A stretch of DNA of 61,816 bases from CAYGZQ01 sp964354375 [NCBI: uncultured Planctomycetota bacterium] (GTDB lineage: Bacteria > JAJVIF01 > JAPKYR01): the NCBI GenBank assembly GCA_964354375.1, contig CAYGZQ010000010.1, positions 20,946-82,761 on the forward strand, written 5' to 3'. How positions within the stretch are numbered: the stretch's first letter is position 1; every line of letters starts with the position of its first letter. The notes below the pieces were generated by a model, which was not told the DNA's origin, did not search any database, and saw only the letters and a list, made by a program, of their open reading frames with translations. Made by a program: the position numbers and the translations under genes. This document shows positions 16,469-22,990 of this stretch, piece after piece.

Positions 16469-17395
16469 ATGCCCAAGAGAGCGGGATACGGAACAGGATT
16501 CATCAGCACCGTCTTGCTGATAGTGATGCTTTGTCCGGTTGCCGGAAGCGCAGAGACCGTCATCTACGAGTACGACAGCGCGTATCACCACATAAGAGTG
16601 GTGCAGGACGGGTCAATGCGGGGTCTCAGGTTCGACAACAACCACTACCAGTCGAAAATCGATATCAACAACCGCTTCGCCGGTCATTTCGGGTACATCG
16701 ACCTGCTCTTCCAGTCGTTTGTGTTCCAGCCGGAGCCCGACGATGTTCTGATGCTGGGACTGGGGGGCGGAAGCGCGCAGAGCCTTATCCATCATTACCA
16801 GCCGGATCTGAATATTCTGACCGTGGAGCTCGATCCGGCGGTGGTCGACGTGGCGGAGGAGTATTTTTTCTACGATCGGCGGGAGATGCCCGTTGACGTG
16901 TCGGACGCGCGCGCGTGGCTGAGAAGGGGAGAGGGGCAATACGATCTCATCATCCAGGACACCTATTCGTCGAACAACTACGGAACGTTCATCCCGTTCC
17001 ATCTGGCCACGCTGGAGTATTTCATGCTGGTCCGTCAGAGGATGACCGATGACGGGGTGTTCGCGATCAATGTGATCGGCACGGTGTACGGGGGCGAGCC
17101 GAACCGTGTCATAGCATCGGTTTACCGGACCATGCACGAGGTCTTCCCGCAGCTCTACCTGTTCGCGGCCGCGGACGTTCAGAACGTCGTGATTATCGCG
17201 ACGCTTGACGAGAATCGGCTGTCGCGTGCGGACCTGATGGCTCGCGCGAACCGGCTGGTGGAGAACAGGCCGTCGGAATTCCCCACAGGCCTGCCGACCG
17301 GGACGACGCGATTCTACGACACTGCGCCGTCCGGCGTGTCGAGCGCGATAATCCTGACGGACGACTACGCTCCGACGGACAACCTTCTCCGCTGA
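16469..17395 (+). CDS. Exported spermidine synthase-like protein
   Basis: The 308-aa protein has a clear signal peptide (FISTVLLIVMLCPVAGSAET) followed by a spermidine-synthase/Rossmann methyltransferase-like domain: the small beta domain VIYEYDSAYHHIRVVQDG, the glycine loop VLMLGLGGGSAQSLIHHY, and VELDPAVVDVAEEYF. The catalytic DSxDP of true spermidine synthases is replaced by QDTYSSNN, so polyamine synthesis is doubtful. Export to the periplasm, where SAM compounds are scarce, is odd for this fold. AAGGAGGG lies about 8 nt before ATG 16469; the ATG at 16451 lies upstream of that SD. It stands alone, convergent with rsgA. Confidence 0.72.
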   Translation: MPKRAGYGTGFISTVLLIVMLCPVAGSAETVIYEYDSAYHHIRVVQDGSMRGLRFDNNHYQSKIDINNRFAGHFGYIDLLFQSFVFQPEPDDVLMLGLGGGSAQSLIHHYQPDLNILTVELDPAVVDVAEEYFFYDRREMPVDVSDARAWLRRGEGQYDLIIQDTYSSNNYGTFIPFHLATLEYFMLVRQRMTDDGVFAINVIGTVYGGEPNRVIASVYRTMHEVFPQLYLFAAADVQNVVIIATLDENRLSRADLMARANRLVENRPSEFPTGLPTGTTRFYDTAPSGVSSAIILTDDYAPTDNLLR

Positions 17396-17423
17396 CCCGG
17401 GCGGATCGCTCTTGTCGGCCATC

Positions 17424-18422
17424 TCAACGCGCCATCTTAACGAGGCTTTGATACCTCCTTTCGACTATCTCGCCGGACTCGACCGCCTCCTTTATCGCGC
17501 ATCCGGGCTCGTGGGTGTGGCTGCAGTCCGCGCCGAACCTGCACTTGCCCAGGTGCGGACGCATCTCGCGGAATAGCCAGGCGATGTCAATGTCCCCGGC
17601 CTCCCAAAGCCCGAATTCTCTCATCCCCGGCGTATCGACCACGTCCCCTCCGGAATCCAGCCGGAAGATCTCGAGGTGGCTTGTCGTATGCTTGCCTTTG
17701 CCGGTGGATTCGCTTACTTCGTCTACCCTCAGTCCCAGTCCGGGCTGGATCGCGTTGAGCAGGCTGGACTTGCCGACCCCGGATTTCCCGACGAAGACTG
17801 AGAGACTGCCCTTCAGGGCCTCCCTGAATTCGTCCAGACCATCCCCGGTCACCACGCTGGTGAGGACGACGGGATAGCCGATGTTTCTGTAGACTTCCAT
17901 CTCCCTGTCGATCTCCTCATCGGCGAGGTCCATTTTTGTGATGCAGATCAGTGCGGGGATTTCGGACGACTCCGCGTCGGCCAGGTAACGGTCCAGAAGG
18001 CTCCACTTGAGCCTGGGTTTGTCTGCGGACAGGACGGGTATCACCTGGTCGACGTTGGCGACGATGGTCTGCTGAAGCGGTTTCGGTCCGGCGGCGAGCC
18101 TGCTGAAGCTGTTCTTTCTCGGGAGCACTTCCGTGATCAGGCCGGAATTGTCACCTGCTTCGAGGAACAAGACGAAGTCATTGATCGCGACGGGGTCGAC
18201 CTCTGCGATATCTACGACCTTGTCGACCCTCGGTCGCCTCGATGAGGGAGCGGCGGTGGGATAGACGAGCACTTTTCTGAGAGTGCTCGAGATCGAGCAC
18301 TGCACGAGTGCATGGTCGCCGTCATCGAGAACCTGCACGAAATATCGCCCCAGATCTTTTCTTACGACCCTTCCCCGCACTTCCGCGCTTGCGGTCCTGC
18401 TTTTCAATGGTGTTTCGGTCAT
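17424..18422 (-). CDS. rsgA: Ribosome small subunit-dependent GTPase A (RsgA)
   Basis: This 332-aa circularly permuted GTPase acts late in 30S ribosome maturation. It has an N-terminal OB domain, the permuted G4 motif ITKMDLAD, the G1 loop GKSGVGKSSLLNA, the switch STGKGKHTT and DTPGMREFG. The C-terminal zinc knuckle is CRFGADCSHTHEPGC. Length and order match the family. An SD (AAAGGTG) lies about 6 nt before the ATG. It is transcribed from a strong promoter about 210 bp upstream through a structured leader with a tiny ORF and a terminator-like hairpin, so readthrough may be regulated. Confidence 0.95.
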   Translation of the reverse strand: MTETPLKSRTASAEVRGRVVRKDLGRYFVQVLDDGDHALVQCSISSTLRKVLVYPTAAPSSRRPRVDKVVDIAEVDPVAINDFVLFLEAGDNSGLITEVLPRKNSFSRLAAGPKPLQQTIVANVDQVIPVLSADKPRLKWSLLDRYLADAESSEIPALICITKMDLADEEIDREMEVYRNIGYPVVLTSVVTGDGLDEFREALKGSLSVFVGKSGVGKSSLLNAIQPGLGLRVDEVSESTGKGKHTTSHLEIFRLDSGGDVVDTPGMREFGLWEAGDIDIAWLFREMRPHLGKCRFGADCSHTHEPGCAIKEAVESGEIVERRYQSLVKMAR

Positions 18423-18476
18423 CTCGTTTCACCTTTCTCGGGATTATGCGACAGCATGTCACGCGTGGGGGCACAC

Positions 18477-18507
18477 AAAGACGGTCGCCCCTCTCGGGAC
18501 GACCGTC
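18477..18507 (-). terminator. Terminator/attenuator hairpin before rsgA
   Basis: On the minus strand a 12-bp stem (18507-18496 with 18491-18480, one G-U pair) closes a GAGA tetraloop and is followed by TTTG. It lies between the small leader ORF and rsgA, so it must be read through or bypassed for rsgA expression. Confidence 0.6.
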
Positions 18508-18533
18508 GAATCTGCTCACTTGGGATATCGAGT

Positions 18534-18593
18534 TCAGAATCGGGCCCTTGGGAGGCGTGACGAAGCGGCTATTTCTCTTTGCTGAGCTTTCAT
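18534..18593 (-). CDS. 19-codon leader peptide upstream of rsgA (candidate)
   Basis: The minus-strand ORF encodes MKAQQREIAASSRLPRARF and then TGA. It has one of the best SD sequences in the window (AAAGGAGG, about 9-10 nt before ATG). The SD is complementary to a segment inside the ORF (18551-18558), so ribosome occupancy of the ORF would change folding. The product resembles no protein I know. Its place between promoter and terminator suggests a regulatory leader peptide rather than a functional protein. Confidence 0.4.
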   Translation of the reverse strand: MKAQQREIAASSRLPRARF

Positions 18594-18633
18594 ACGATTT
18601 ACGCCTCCTTTCGGCACAAATGTCTCGGGGGAA

Positions 18634-18661
18634 ATTATACATGCCGGAATCCTTGAGTCAA
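18634..18661 (-). promoter_or_regulatory. Promoter for the rsgA leader
   Basis: On the minus strand TTGACT (18661-18656) and TATAAT (18639-18634) are 16 bp apart, with TG immediately before the -10. It is one of the strongest sigma70-like promoters in the window. Confidence 0.7.
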
Positions 18662-18679
18662 GCGCGAATGCCGCTAGAA

Positions 18680-18765
18680 TGCCGGTAGCTGCTATCCTTG
18701 CCGCCCTGCCGGTAGCTGCTATCCTTGCCGCGAGCGCAGCGAGCGGTAAGGTAGCTGCTACCGGC
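18680..18765. repeat. 27-bp tandem repeat plus inverted partial copy
   Basis: A 25-bp unit beginning TGCCGGTAGCTGCTATCC occurs at 18680-18704 and again at 18707-18731 (period 27). A related inverted segment, AAGGTAGCTGCTACCGGC, lies at 18748-18765. Each unit has a near-palindromic GGTAGC-GCTACC core. It lies in the 416-bp gap between the divergent rsgA and methyltransferase genes, just upstream of the rsgA leader promoter. Confidence 0.7.
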
Positions 18766-18794
18766 GATATGCACGACCCGGATATTTCCCGTTC

Positions 18795-18803
18795 TGGTAT
18801 AAT
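18795..18803 (+). promoter_or_regulatory. Extended -10 promoter for the methyltransferase gene
   Basis: TGGTATAAT fits the extended -10 pattern TGnTATAAT. No good -35 is needed for this class. The predicted leader is about 30 nt and contains the SD AAGGAGAG. Confidence 0.55.
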
Positions 18804-18838
18804 GCCGTCTCGGCAAGAATGAAGGAGAGCCGGGGAAC

Positions 18839-19699
18839 ATGACGCTCCCACGCGGGTGGCTTGTTAACCTCAACAGGCGGCGGTTCTGTTTCGACCCGCC
18901 CAGGGAAGACCCTGTCGAGTACTCGCGCTGGGAGTTCGGGGAGGGGAGGAAGGTGTGGCAGCGATTCTTCGCGCGGAGAGTCTCCCTGGCAGGCAAGGAC
19001 GTTCTGGACCTGGGCTGCGGTCCTGGGGGGAAAACCTGCTATCTCGCCACGTTGAAACCCCATCGGGTCGTGGGAGTGGATTTTGCATCCGAACTCATAC
19101 ATAAGGCCGAGCTTGCAAGAGAGGTGCTTCCCCCTCCGGAAGACCGGGTTCGTCTCGAGTTCGTGTGCGTCAATGCAGCGGACCTTCCGTTCCCCGACGA
19201 GTATTTTGACATGATCACATGCTCGGACGCTTTCGAGCATTTTGCCGAGCCCAGGGTGGTTCTTTCGGAGGCCGCGCGAGTGCTGAAGTCGGGGGGCGTT
19301 TTCGCTCTCGATTTCGCGCAGTGGGGTTCTTATAATGGGCATCATCTGGGCGATTTCATCGCCACTGGGTGGGCGCATGTGTTCTGGTCCGAGGCCGATG
19401 TGGCGCAGGCGGTGATGGAGATTGTGAAAGACGAGCGCGATAGTCTGGGGGACGAGCTGCGAGAGAAGCTGGATGATCTTGTCCGAAGACGGCTTGACCA
19501 TTTTCACAGCTCACTTAACCGAATGAGCCTTGGGACATTCGAGCGTTACTTGAGAGAGGAAAAGAGGCTGAAGGTCCGATGGAGCCGGAGAACATCGGCC
19601 CATCCGCTGCTTTGGCCGCTGACGAGAGTGCCGGGAATCCGGGAGCTGGTCGTTGCGCGGAACGTCTACATTCTCGAGCGGCTGCCGTCGCGGAAATGA
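18839..19699 (+). CDS. Class I SAM-dependent methyltransferase
   Basis: This is a 286-aa cytoplasmic enzyme. Motif I is VLDLGCGPGGKTCYLA, the acidic loop after strand 2 is VVGVDFASELI, and motif IV is DMITCSDAFEHF, all typical of the Methyltransf_11/UbiE-like group. The C-terminal third is helical and basic. The substrate is not evident. AAGGAGAG lies 11-12 nt before the ATG. It is monocistronic or leads into the LemA/TPM operon 72 bp downstream, with which it shares strand. Confidence 0.85.
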   Translation: MTLPRGWLVNLNRRRFCFDPPREDPVEYSRWEFGEGRKVWQRFFARRVSLAGKDVLDLGCGPGGKTCYLATLKPHRVVGVDFASELIHKAELAREVLPPPEDRVRLEFVCVNAADLPFPDEYFDMITCSDAFEHFAEPRVVLSEAARVLKSGGVFALDFAQWGSYNGHHLGDFIATGWAHVFWSEADVAQAVMEIVKDERDSLGDELREKLDDLVRRRLDHFHSSLNRMSLGTFERYLREEKRLKVRWSRRTSAHPLLWPLTRVPGIRELVVARNVYILERLPSRK

Positions 19700-19771
19700 T
19701 GCCCGGACGACAGGTTTTCGAGCCGGTCCGGGTGTGATACCATCCGTCCGTCGTCGTCCGGCGGGATTCCG

Positions 19772-20338
19772 ATGCCGATCCTGATTGCATTGCTGGTTTT
19801 TGTCGTTTTCGTGTTCGCGTACATTTTCTACGCCTACAATCGACTTACGCAATTGAGGAACGCGTGCGAGACCGAATGGGCGGACGTAGATATACTCTTG
19901 ACAAAGCGCGCGGACCTGATACCGAACATAATCGAGGTCGTGAAGGGCTACGCGAAACACGAGAGAGAAGTGCTCGAGAACGCATCGAGAGCCAGGGCTG
20001 AGGCGATAGGGGCCGGGCGGTCGAAGACCGATGCAGAGGCGAGCTTGTCGGAGCATGTCAGAACGATTTTCGCGCTGAGGGAGCAGTATCCCGACCTCAA
20101 GGCCAACGAGGATTTCCTGAGGCTGCAGAGTGAGCTCTTCAGCATAGAGGATGAGATCGCCGAAGTGAGGCACAACTATAACGACACGGTGAAGGCGCAC
20201 AATGATTTTGTTTTCAAATTCCCTGCGAACATGGTCGCTGCCGTTATCGGATTCGCCCCGCTGGACACATTCGAGTTCACCGGCTCGCAGGAAGCGCCGA
20301 CGCTCGATGTGTCGCCCGGGAAGGAGCAGGCGGTTTAA
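19772..20338 (+). CDS. lemA: LemA family membrane protein
   Basis: The 188-aa protein has one N-terminal membrane helix (ILIALLVFVVFVFAYIFYAY), then NRLTQLRNACETEWADVDIL and TKRADLIPNIIEVVKGYAKHE, the LemA signature for a long helical bundle on the far side of the membrane. ELFSIEDEIAEVRHNYNDTV and FKFPANMVAAVIGF complete the family pattern. LemA proteins commonly sit beside TPM-domain proteins, as here. The cellular role is poorly defined. It is the first gene of a tight four-gene operon; the next gene starts 3 nt after its stop. Confidence 0.92.
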   Translation: MPILIALLVFVVFVFAYIFYAYNRLTQLRNACETEWADVDILLTKRADLIPNIIEVVKGYAKHEREVLENASRARAEAIGAGRSKTDAEASLSEHVRTIFALREQYPDLKANEDFLRLQSELFSIEDEIAEVRHNYNDTVKAHNDFVFKFPANMVAAVIGFAPLDTFEFTGSQEAPTLDVSPGKEQAV

Positions 20339-20341
20339 ACA

Positions 20342-20875
20342 ATGGTAAGACTAGGTGGCGATTCGAGGATGTCTCAGAGCGCAGCGATCACTAGGATCGG
20401 GTGCGTGGGACTTGTTCTCGTGCTCGGGCTGCTTCTGATCATCGGCGCGACCGCGGTCAGGATGGACCTCGCAAGGAAGCGGGCAAGCGCCGTAGCGGCC
20501 CGTGCCCGTGTGTGCGAGCAGGTGAAGAAGGCCCCGGGAGTGCTGCAGCGAATGCTCGCCTTCGATTGCGGGAAGCGTGCAGAAAACGCAGTGGGATCCC
20601 TGGGACAACTTGTCGATTCCCTGGGGTCCGACTCAACGGTCGAAGAGCTGAACTCGGCATGGAATGAGATCGACAGAACGTGGGCCGAGGTGAACAGTGG
20701 CTGCGCCTCGAAGCGGTTCGAACAGCCGTATACCGATCTGGAGACCGAGATGGAGGGTTTGCGAAACCGGTTTTCCGTAGAGAAAGACAATTACATACAC
20801 CTGGCGGAGATATATAATTCTGCTCTCCGGGCGTTTCCCGGCAGCGCCGTCGCGTCGGGATTCGAGGAGCTCTGA
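20342..20875 (+). CDS. Divergent LemA-like membrane protein (probable)
   Basis: The 177-aa protein has an N-terminal membrane segment (GCVGLVLVLGLLLIIGATAV) followed by an all-helical region. Its C-terminal IHLAEIYNSALRAFPGSAVA echoes the LemA closing motif (YN...FP.N.VA), and length and topology match the upstream LemA. The LemA centre motif (ADLIPNLV) is lost. Two Cys (RVCEQVKKAP, AFDCGKRA) and a third (NSGCASK) are unusual. It looks like a duplicated, strongly diverged LemA that may pair with the first. The start at 20342 is kept; ATG 20369 is possible. It is followed without a gap by the TPM gene. Confidence 0.55.
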   Translation: MVRLGGDSRMSQSAAITRIGCVGLVLVLGLLLIIGATAVRMDLARKRASAVAARARVCEQVKKAPGVLQRMLAFDCGKRAENAVGSLGQLVDSLGSDSTVEELNSAWNEIDRTWAEVNSGCASKRFEQPYTDLETEMEGLRNRFSVEKDNYIHLAEIYNSALRAFPGSAVASGFEEL

Positions 20876-21796
20876 ATGAGAAGACGTCGCGAAAATACTT
20901 GCGCGGCAGCGACAGGACCAAATCTGCGTCCCTGGTTCCTGGCGGCAATCGTGACCGCTGTGCTTGCCTGGTCGGTCTCCTCGATGGCGGCGACGGTCGA
21001 TATGCTGGGCAAGCCCACGGGATGGGTGAACGACTATACCGGCACGCTCTCCACTTCGGACTGGTCCCGCCTGAATTCGATCTGCGACGAGCTCGAGCGG
21101 GAGACGAGCGCCGAGCTGGCAATCGTTTTGATCGACACGACCGGCGGTGTTTCGATAGAGAGCTTCGCCCAGGACCTTTTCTCGAAATGGGGAATCGGGA
21201 AGAAGGACGTGAACAACGGCGTGCTCATTCTCATCGCCATCAACGACCACAAGTGGAGAGTGCAGACGGGCTACGGCGTCGAGGGGGTTCTGCCCGACAC
21301 GCTGGCAAGCAGAATCATGACGAACGAAGCGGTGCCGGAGTTCCGCGACGGAAACTACGGCGAGGGACTCGTGAAAGCGGCGACACAGGTCGCGCTGGTT
21401 CTGAGGGGCGAGAAGTATAGTCATTCAGGATCGTTCAGCGCGAAGACCGTGGCGGTTCCTTTCGGTGTTGCGCTGATAACGGGGGTTTTGATATGGCTGG
21501 GCGTGAGGGTCAAGTGCCCCAGGTGCGGAAGTCGGGTGATCGAGACCAGGGACAATGAGGTGCTTGAAGCGACCTACAGCAATTCCGGGATACGGAAACG
21601 GGACTACGAATGCACGGTGTGCAACCATAAATTCAGCCGTATGACGGTGATCCCGATGCTGGTCGAGTCCAGCGGGGGCGGCAGCGGCGGGAAAAGCTCG
21701 GGATGGGGGGGCGGCGGCTGGTCCGGGGGCGGTGGGAGTTTCGGCGGATTCGGCGGCGGAAGCTCCGGGGGCGGGGGCGCATCGGGAGGATGGTAG
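20876..21796 (+). CDS. TPM-domain membrane protein with zinc ribbon (YgcG-like)
   Basis: The 306-aa protein has a signal or anchor segment (about 18-38), then a TPM domain (about 45-185). TPM motifs are GWVNDYTGTLS, ELAIVLIDTTGG, FSKWGIGKKDVNNGVLILIA and the conserved VQTGYGVEGVLPD. A membrane helix (about 190-212) is followed by a four-Cys zinc ribbon (CPRCGSR...CTVCNHK). The tail is Gly/Ser/Trp-rich (GGGGWSGGGGSFGGFGGG), a hallmark of TPM proteins partnered with LemA. ATG directly abuts the TGA of the previous gene, so translation is probably coupled. Confidence 0.9.
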   Translation: MRRRRENTCAAATGPNLRPWFLAAIVTAVLAWSVSSMAATVDMLGKPTGWVNDYTGTLSTSDWSRLNSICDELERETSAELAIVLIDTTGGVSIESFAQDLFSKWGIGKKDVNNGVLILIAINDHKWRVQTGYGVEGVLPDTLASRIMTNEAVPEFRDGNYGEGLVKAATQVALVLRGEKYSHSGSFSAKTVAVPFGVALITGVLIWLGVRVKCPRCGSRVIETRDNEVLEATYSNSGIRKRDYECTVCNHKFSRMTVIPMLVESSGGGSGGKSSGWGGGGWSGGGGSFGGFGGGSSGGGGASGGW

Positions 21797-21802
21797 AACG
21801 TT

Positions 21803-22336
21803 ATGGCAGAGAGATGTCAATGCAGGCTGTGTGGAATCGAGTTTGAGGACAGCCAAACCGAATGTCCGGGCTGCGGCGTCGATACGGAACTGCTGAAGCG
21901 CACGGTCCAGATTCCTCCTCCGCGCGGGGCGGTGAACGATTTCGCCGGGATCATGAACGAGGCCCAGGCAGGGGAACTCTCCAGCATGCTGGGATCGTTC
22001 TTCAGACAGACCGATGTTCCGATCGTCATCGCCACGGTGCAGACAGCCGAGCCGCTGACACCGCCTGAATACGCCTTTCTTCTCTACAACGAGTGGGGGA
22101 TCGGAAAAGCCGGGGTCAACAAGGGCCTCCTGATATTGCTGTGTCTGAAGGAGAGACATCTCGAAAGCGAGGTGGGATTGGGGCTTGAAAACGTCCTTCC
22201 AGAGGAAATCGCCGATGAGATCGTTCAGGACGAGTTCCTGCCCCATTTCAGGGAGGGTGGATTCTTCGAGGGTCTGAAGGCAGGGACAAAGGCGATAATG
22301 GACGAGCTACTGCGACGTCTCCCCACGCTGTCATGA
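21803..22336 (+). CDS. Soluble TPM-domain protein with N-terminal zinc ribbon
   Basis: The 177-aa protein has a rubredoxin-like four-Cys ribbon at the N-terminus (CQCRLCGIEF...CPGCG) joined to a TPM domain (AVNDFAGIMNEAQAGELSSM, YNEWGIGKAGVNKGLLILLC, SEVGLGLENVLPEEIADEIV). There is no signal peptide or membrane segment, so unlike its neighbour it should stay in the cytoplasm. It is the last gene of the lemA operon, 6 nt after the previous stop. The two TPM proteins thus place the same fold and a zinc ribbon on opposite sides of the membrane. Confidence 0.85.
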   Translation: MAERCQCRLCGIEFEDSQTECPGCGVDTELLKRTVQIPPPRGAVNDFAGIMNEAQAGELSSMLGSFFRQTDVPIVIATVQTAEPLTPPEYAFLLYNEWGIGKAGVNKGLLILLCLKERHLESEVGLGLENVLPEEIADEIVQDEFLPHFREGGFFEGLKAGTKAIMDELLRRLPTLS

Positions 22337-22367
22337 TCCGCAGTCGCGGGCACGGCATGCCTTGGCT

Positions 22368-22787
22368 CTATTCGCCGATGATTTTCACAAGAACCCTCTT
22401 CCGCCTGCGGCCGTCGAACTCGCCATAGAAGATCTGCTCCCAGGGACCGAAATCGAGCGAGCCGCCCGTCACCGCAACAACGACCTCGCGACCCATGATC
22501 TGACGCTTCAGATGAGCGTCGGCGTTGTCCTCGCCGGAGTCGTTATGACGGTATTGCCTCGTCGGTTCGTTCGGCGCCAGATTCTCCAGCCAGGTTTTGT
22601 AGTCCTGATGAAGTCCGCCCTCATCGTCGTTGATGAAGACCGACGCGGTGATGTGCATCGCGTTGACCAGCACGAGGCCCTCTCTTATGCCGCTCTCCCT
22701 CAGACATTCGTCTACCATCGGCGTGATGTTTATCAGCGCGACCCGCGTGGGTGTGTTGAACCAGAGTTCTTTTCGGTAGCTTTTCAT
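22368..22787 (-). CDS. YjbQ/UPF0047 family protein
   Basis: This is a 139-aa single-domain protein. The family motifs [15 protein letters not shown] and [19 protein letters not shown] carry the conserved His/Glu/Asp cluster around a small pocket. Members have been reported to have weak thiamine-phosphate synthase activity, but the true role is uncertain. ATG 22787 is chosen because AAGGTAAGG lies about 5 nt upstream and the longer form adds an unrelated segment across the promoter. It is convergent with the lemA operon (31-bp gap) and divergent from nifJ. Confidence 0.88.
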   Translation of the reverse strand: MKSYRKELWFNTPTRVALINITPMVDECLRESGIREGLVLVNAMHITASVFINDDEGGLHQDYKTWLENLAPNEPTRQYRHNDSGEDNADAHLKRQIMGREVVVAVTGGSLDFGPWEQIFYGEFDGRRRKRVLVKIIGE

Positions 22788-22805
22788 GACCTTACCTTGA
22801 GGTCG

Positions 22806-22811
22806 ATTATA
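22806..22811 (-). promoter_or_regulatory. -10 element for the YjbQ-family gene
   Basis: A perfect TATAAT on the minus strand ends 18 nt before ATG 22787, placing the SD just inside a short leader. No clear -35 is present. Confidence 0.45.
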
Positions 22812-22890
22812 GTCGGAGCGACCGGCGGCCGCTACTGCCATGACCATATGCCGAATGTACAGCAGCATACAAGTTGGGACACTCGGAGTC

Positions 22891-22919
22891 TTGAACTCTT
22901 GGCGGGTCGGTGGTAATAC
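22891..22919 (+). promoter_or_regulatory. Possible promoter for nifJ
   Basis: TTGAAC (22891-22896) and TAATAC (22914-22919) are 17 bp apart in the intergenic gap before nifJ. The match is moderate (4/6 and 3/6) and the leader would be about 65 nt. Confidence 0.3.
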
Positions 22920-22990
22920 TTACGCGCTTGTGGAGAAATTCACAGAGTGAACATTACGCCCGCGATGCGGGATGATACGAGGTGTTTGAC

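Larger units (their letters stand above)
18475..18627 (-). ncRNA. Structured leader RNA upstream of rsgA (candidate)
   Basis: On the minus strand a consensus promoter predicts a transcript starting near 18627. It first carries GGAGGCGT (18608-18601), which is both the SD of a 19-codon ORF and perfectly complementary to ACGCCTCC at 18558-18551. It ends in a 12-bp GAGA-loop terminator hairpin at 18507-18480. The result is either a free RNA of about 150 nt or the 5' leader of rsgA. I do not recognise a known riboswitch or housekeeping RNA in it. Confidence 0.4.
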
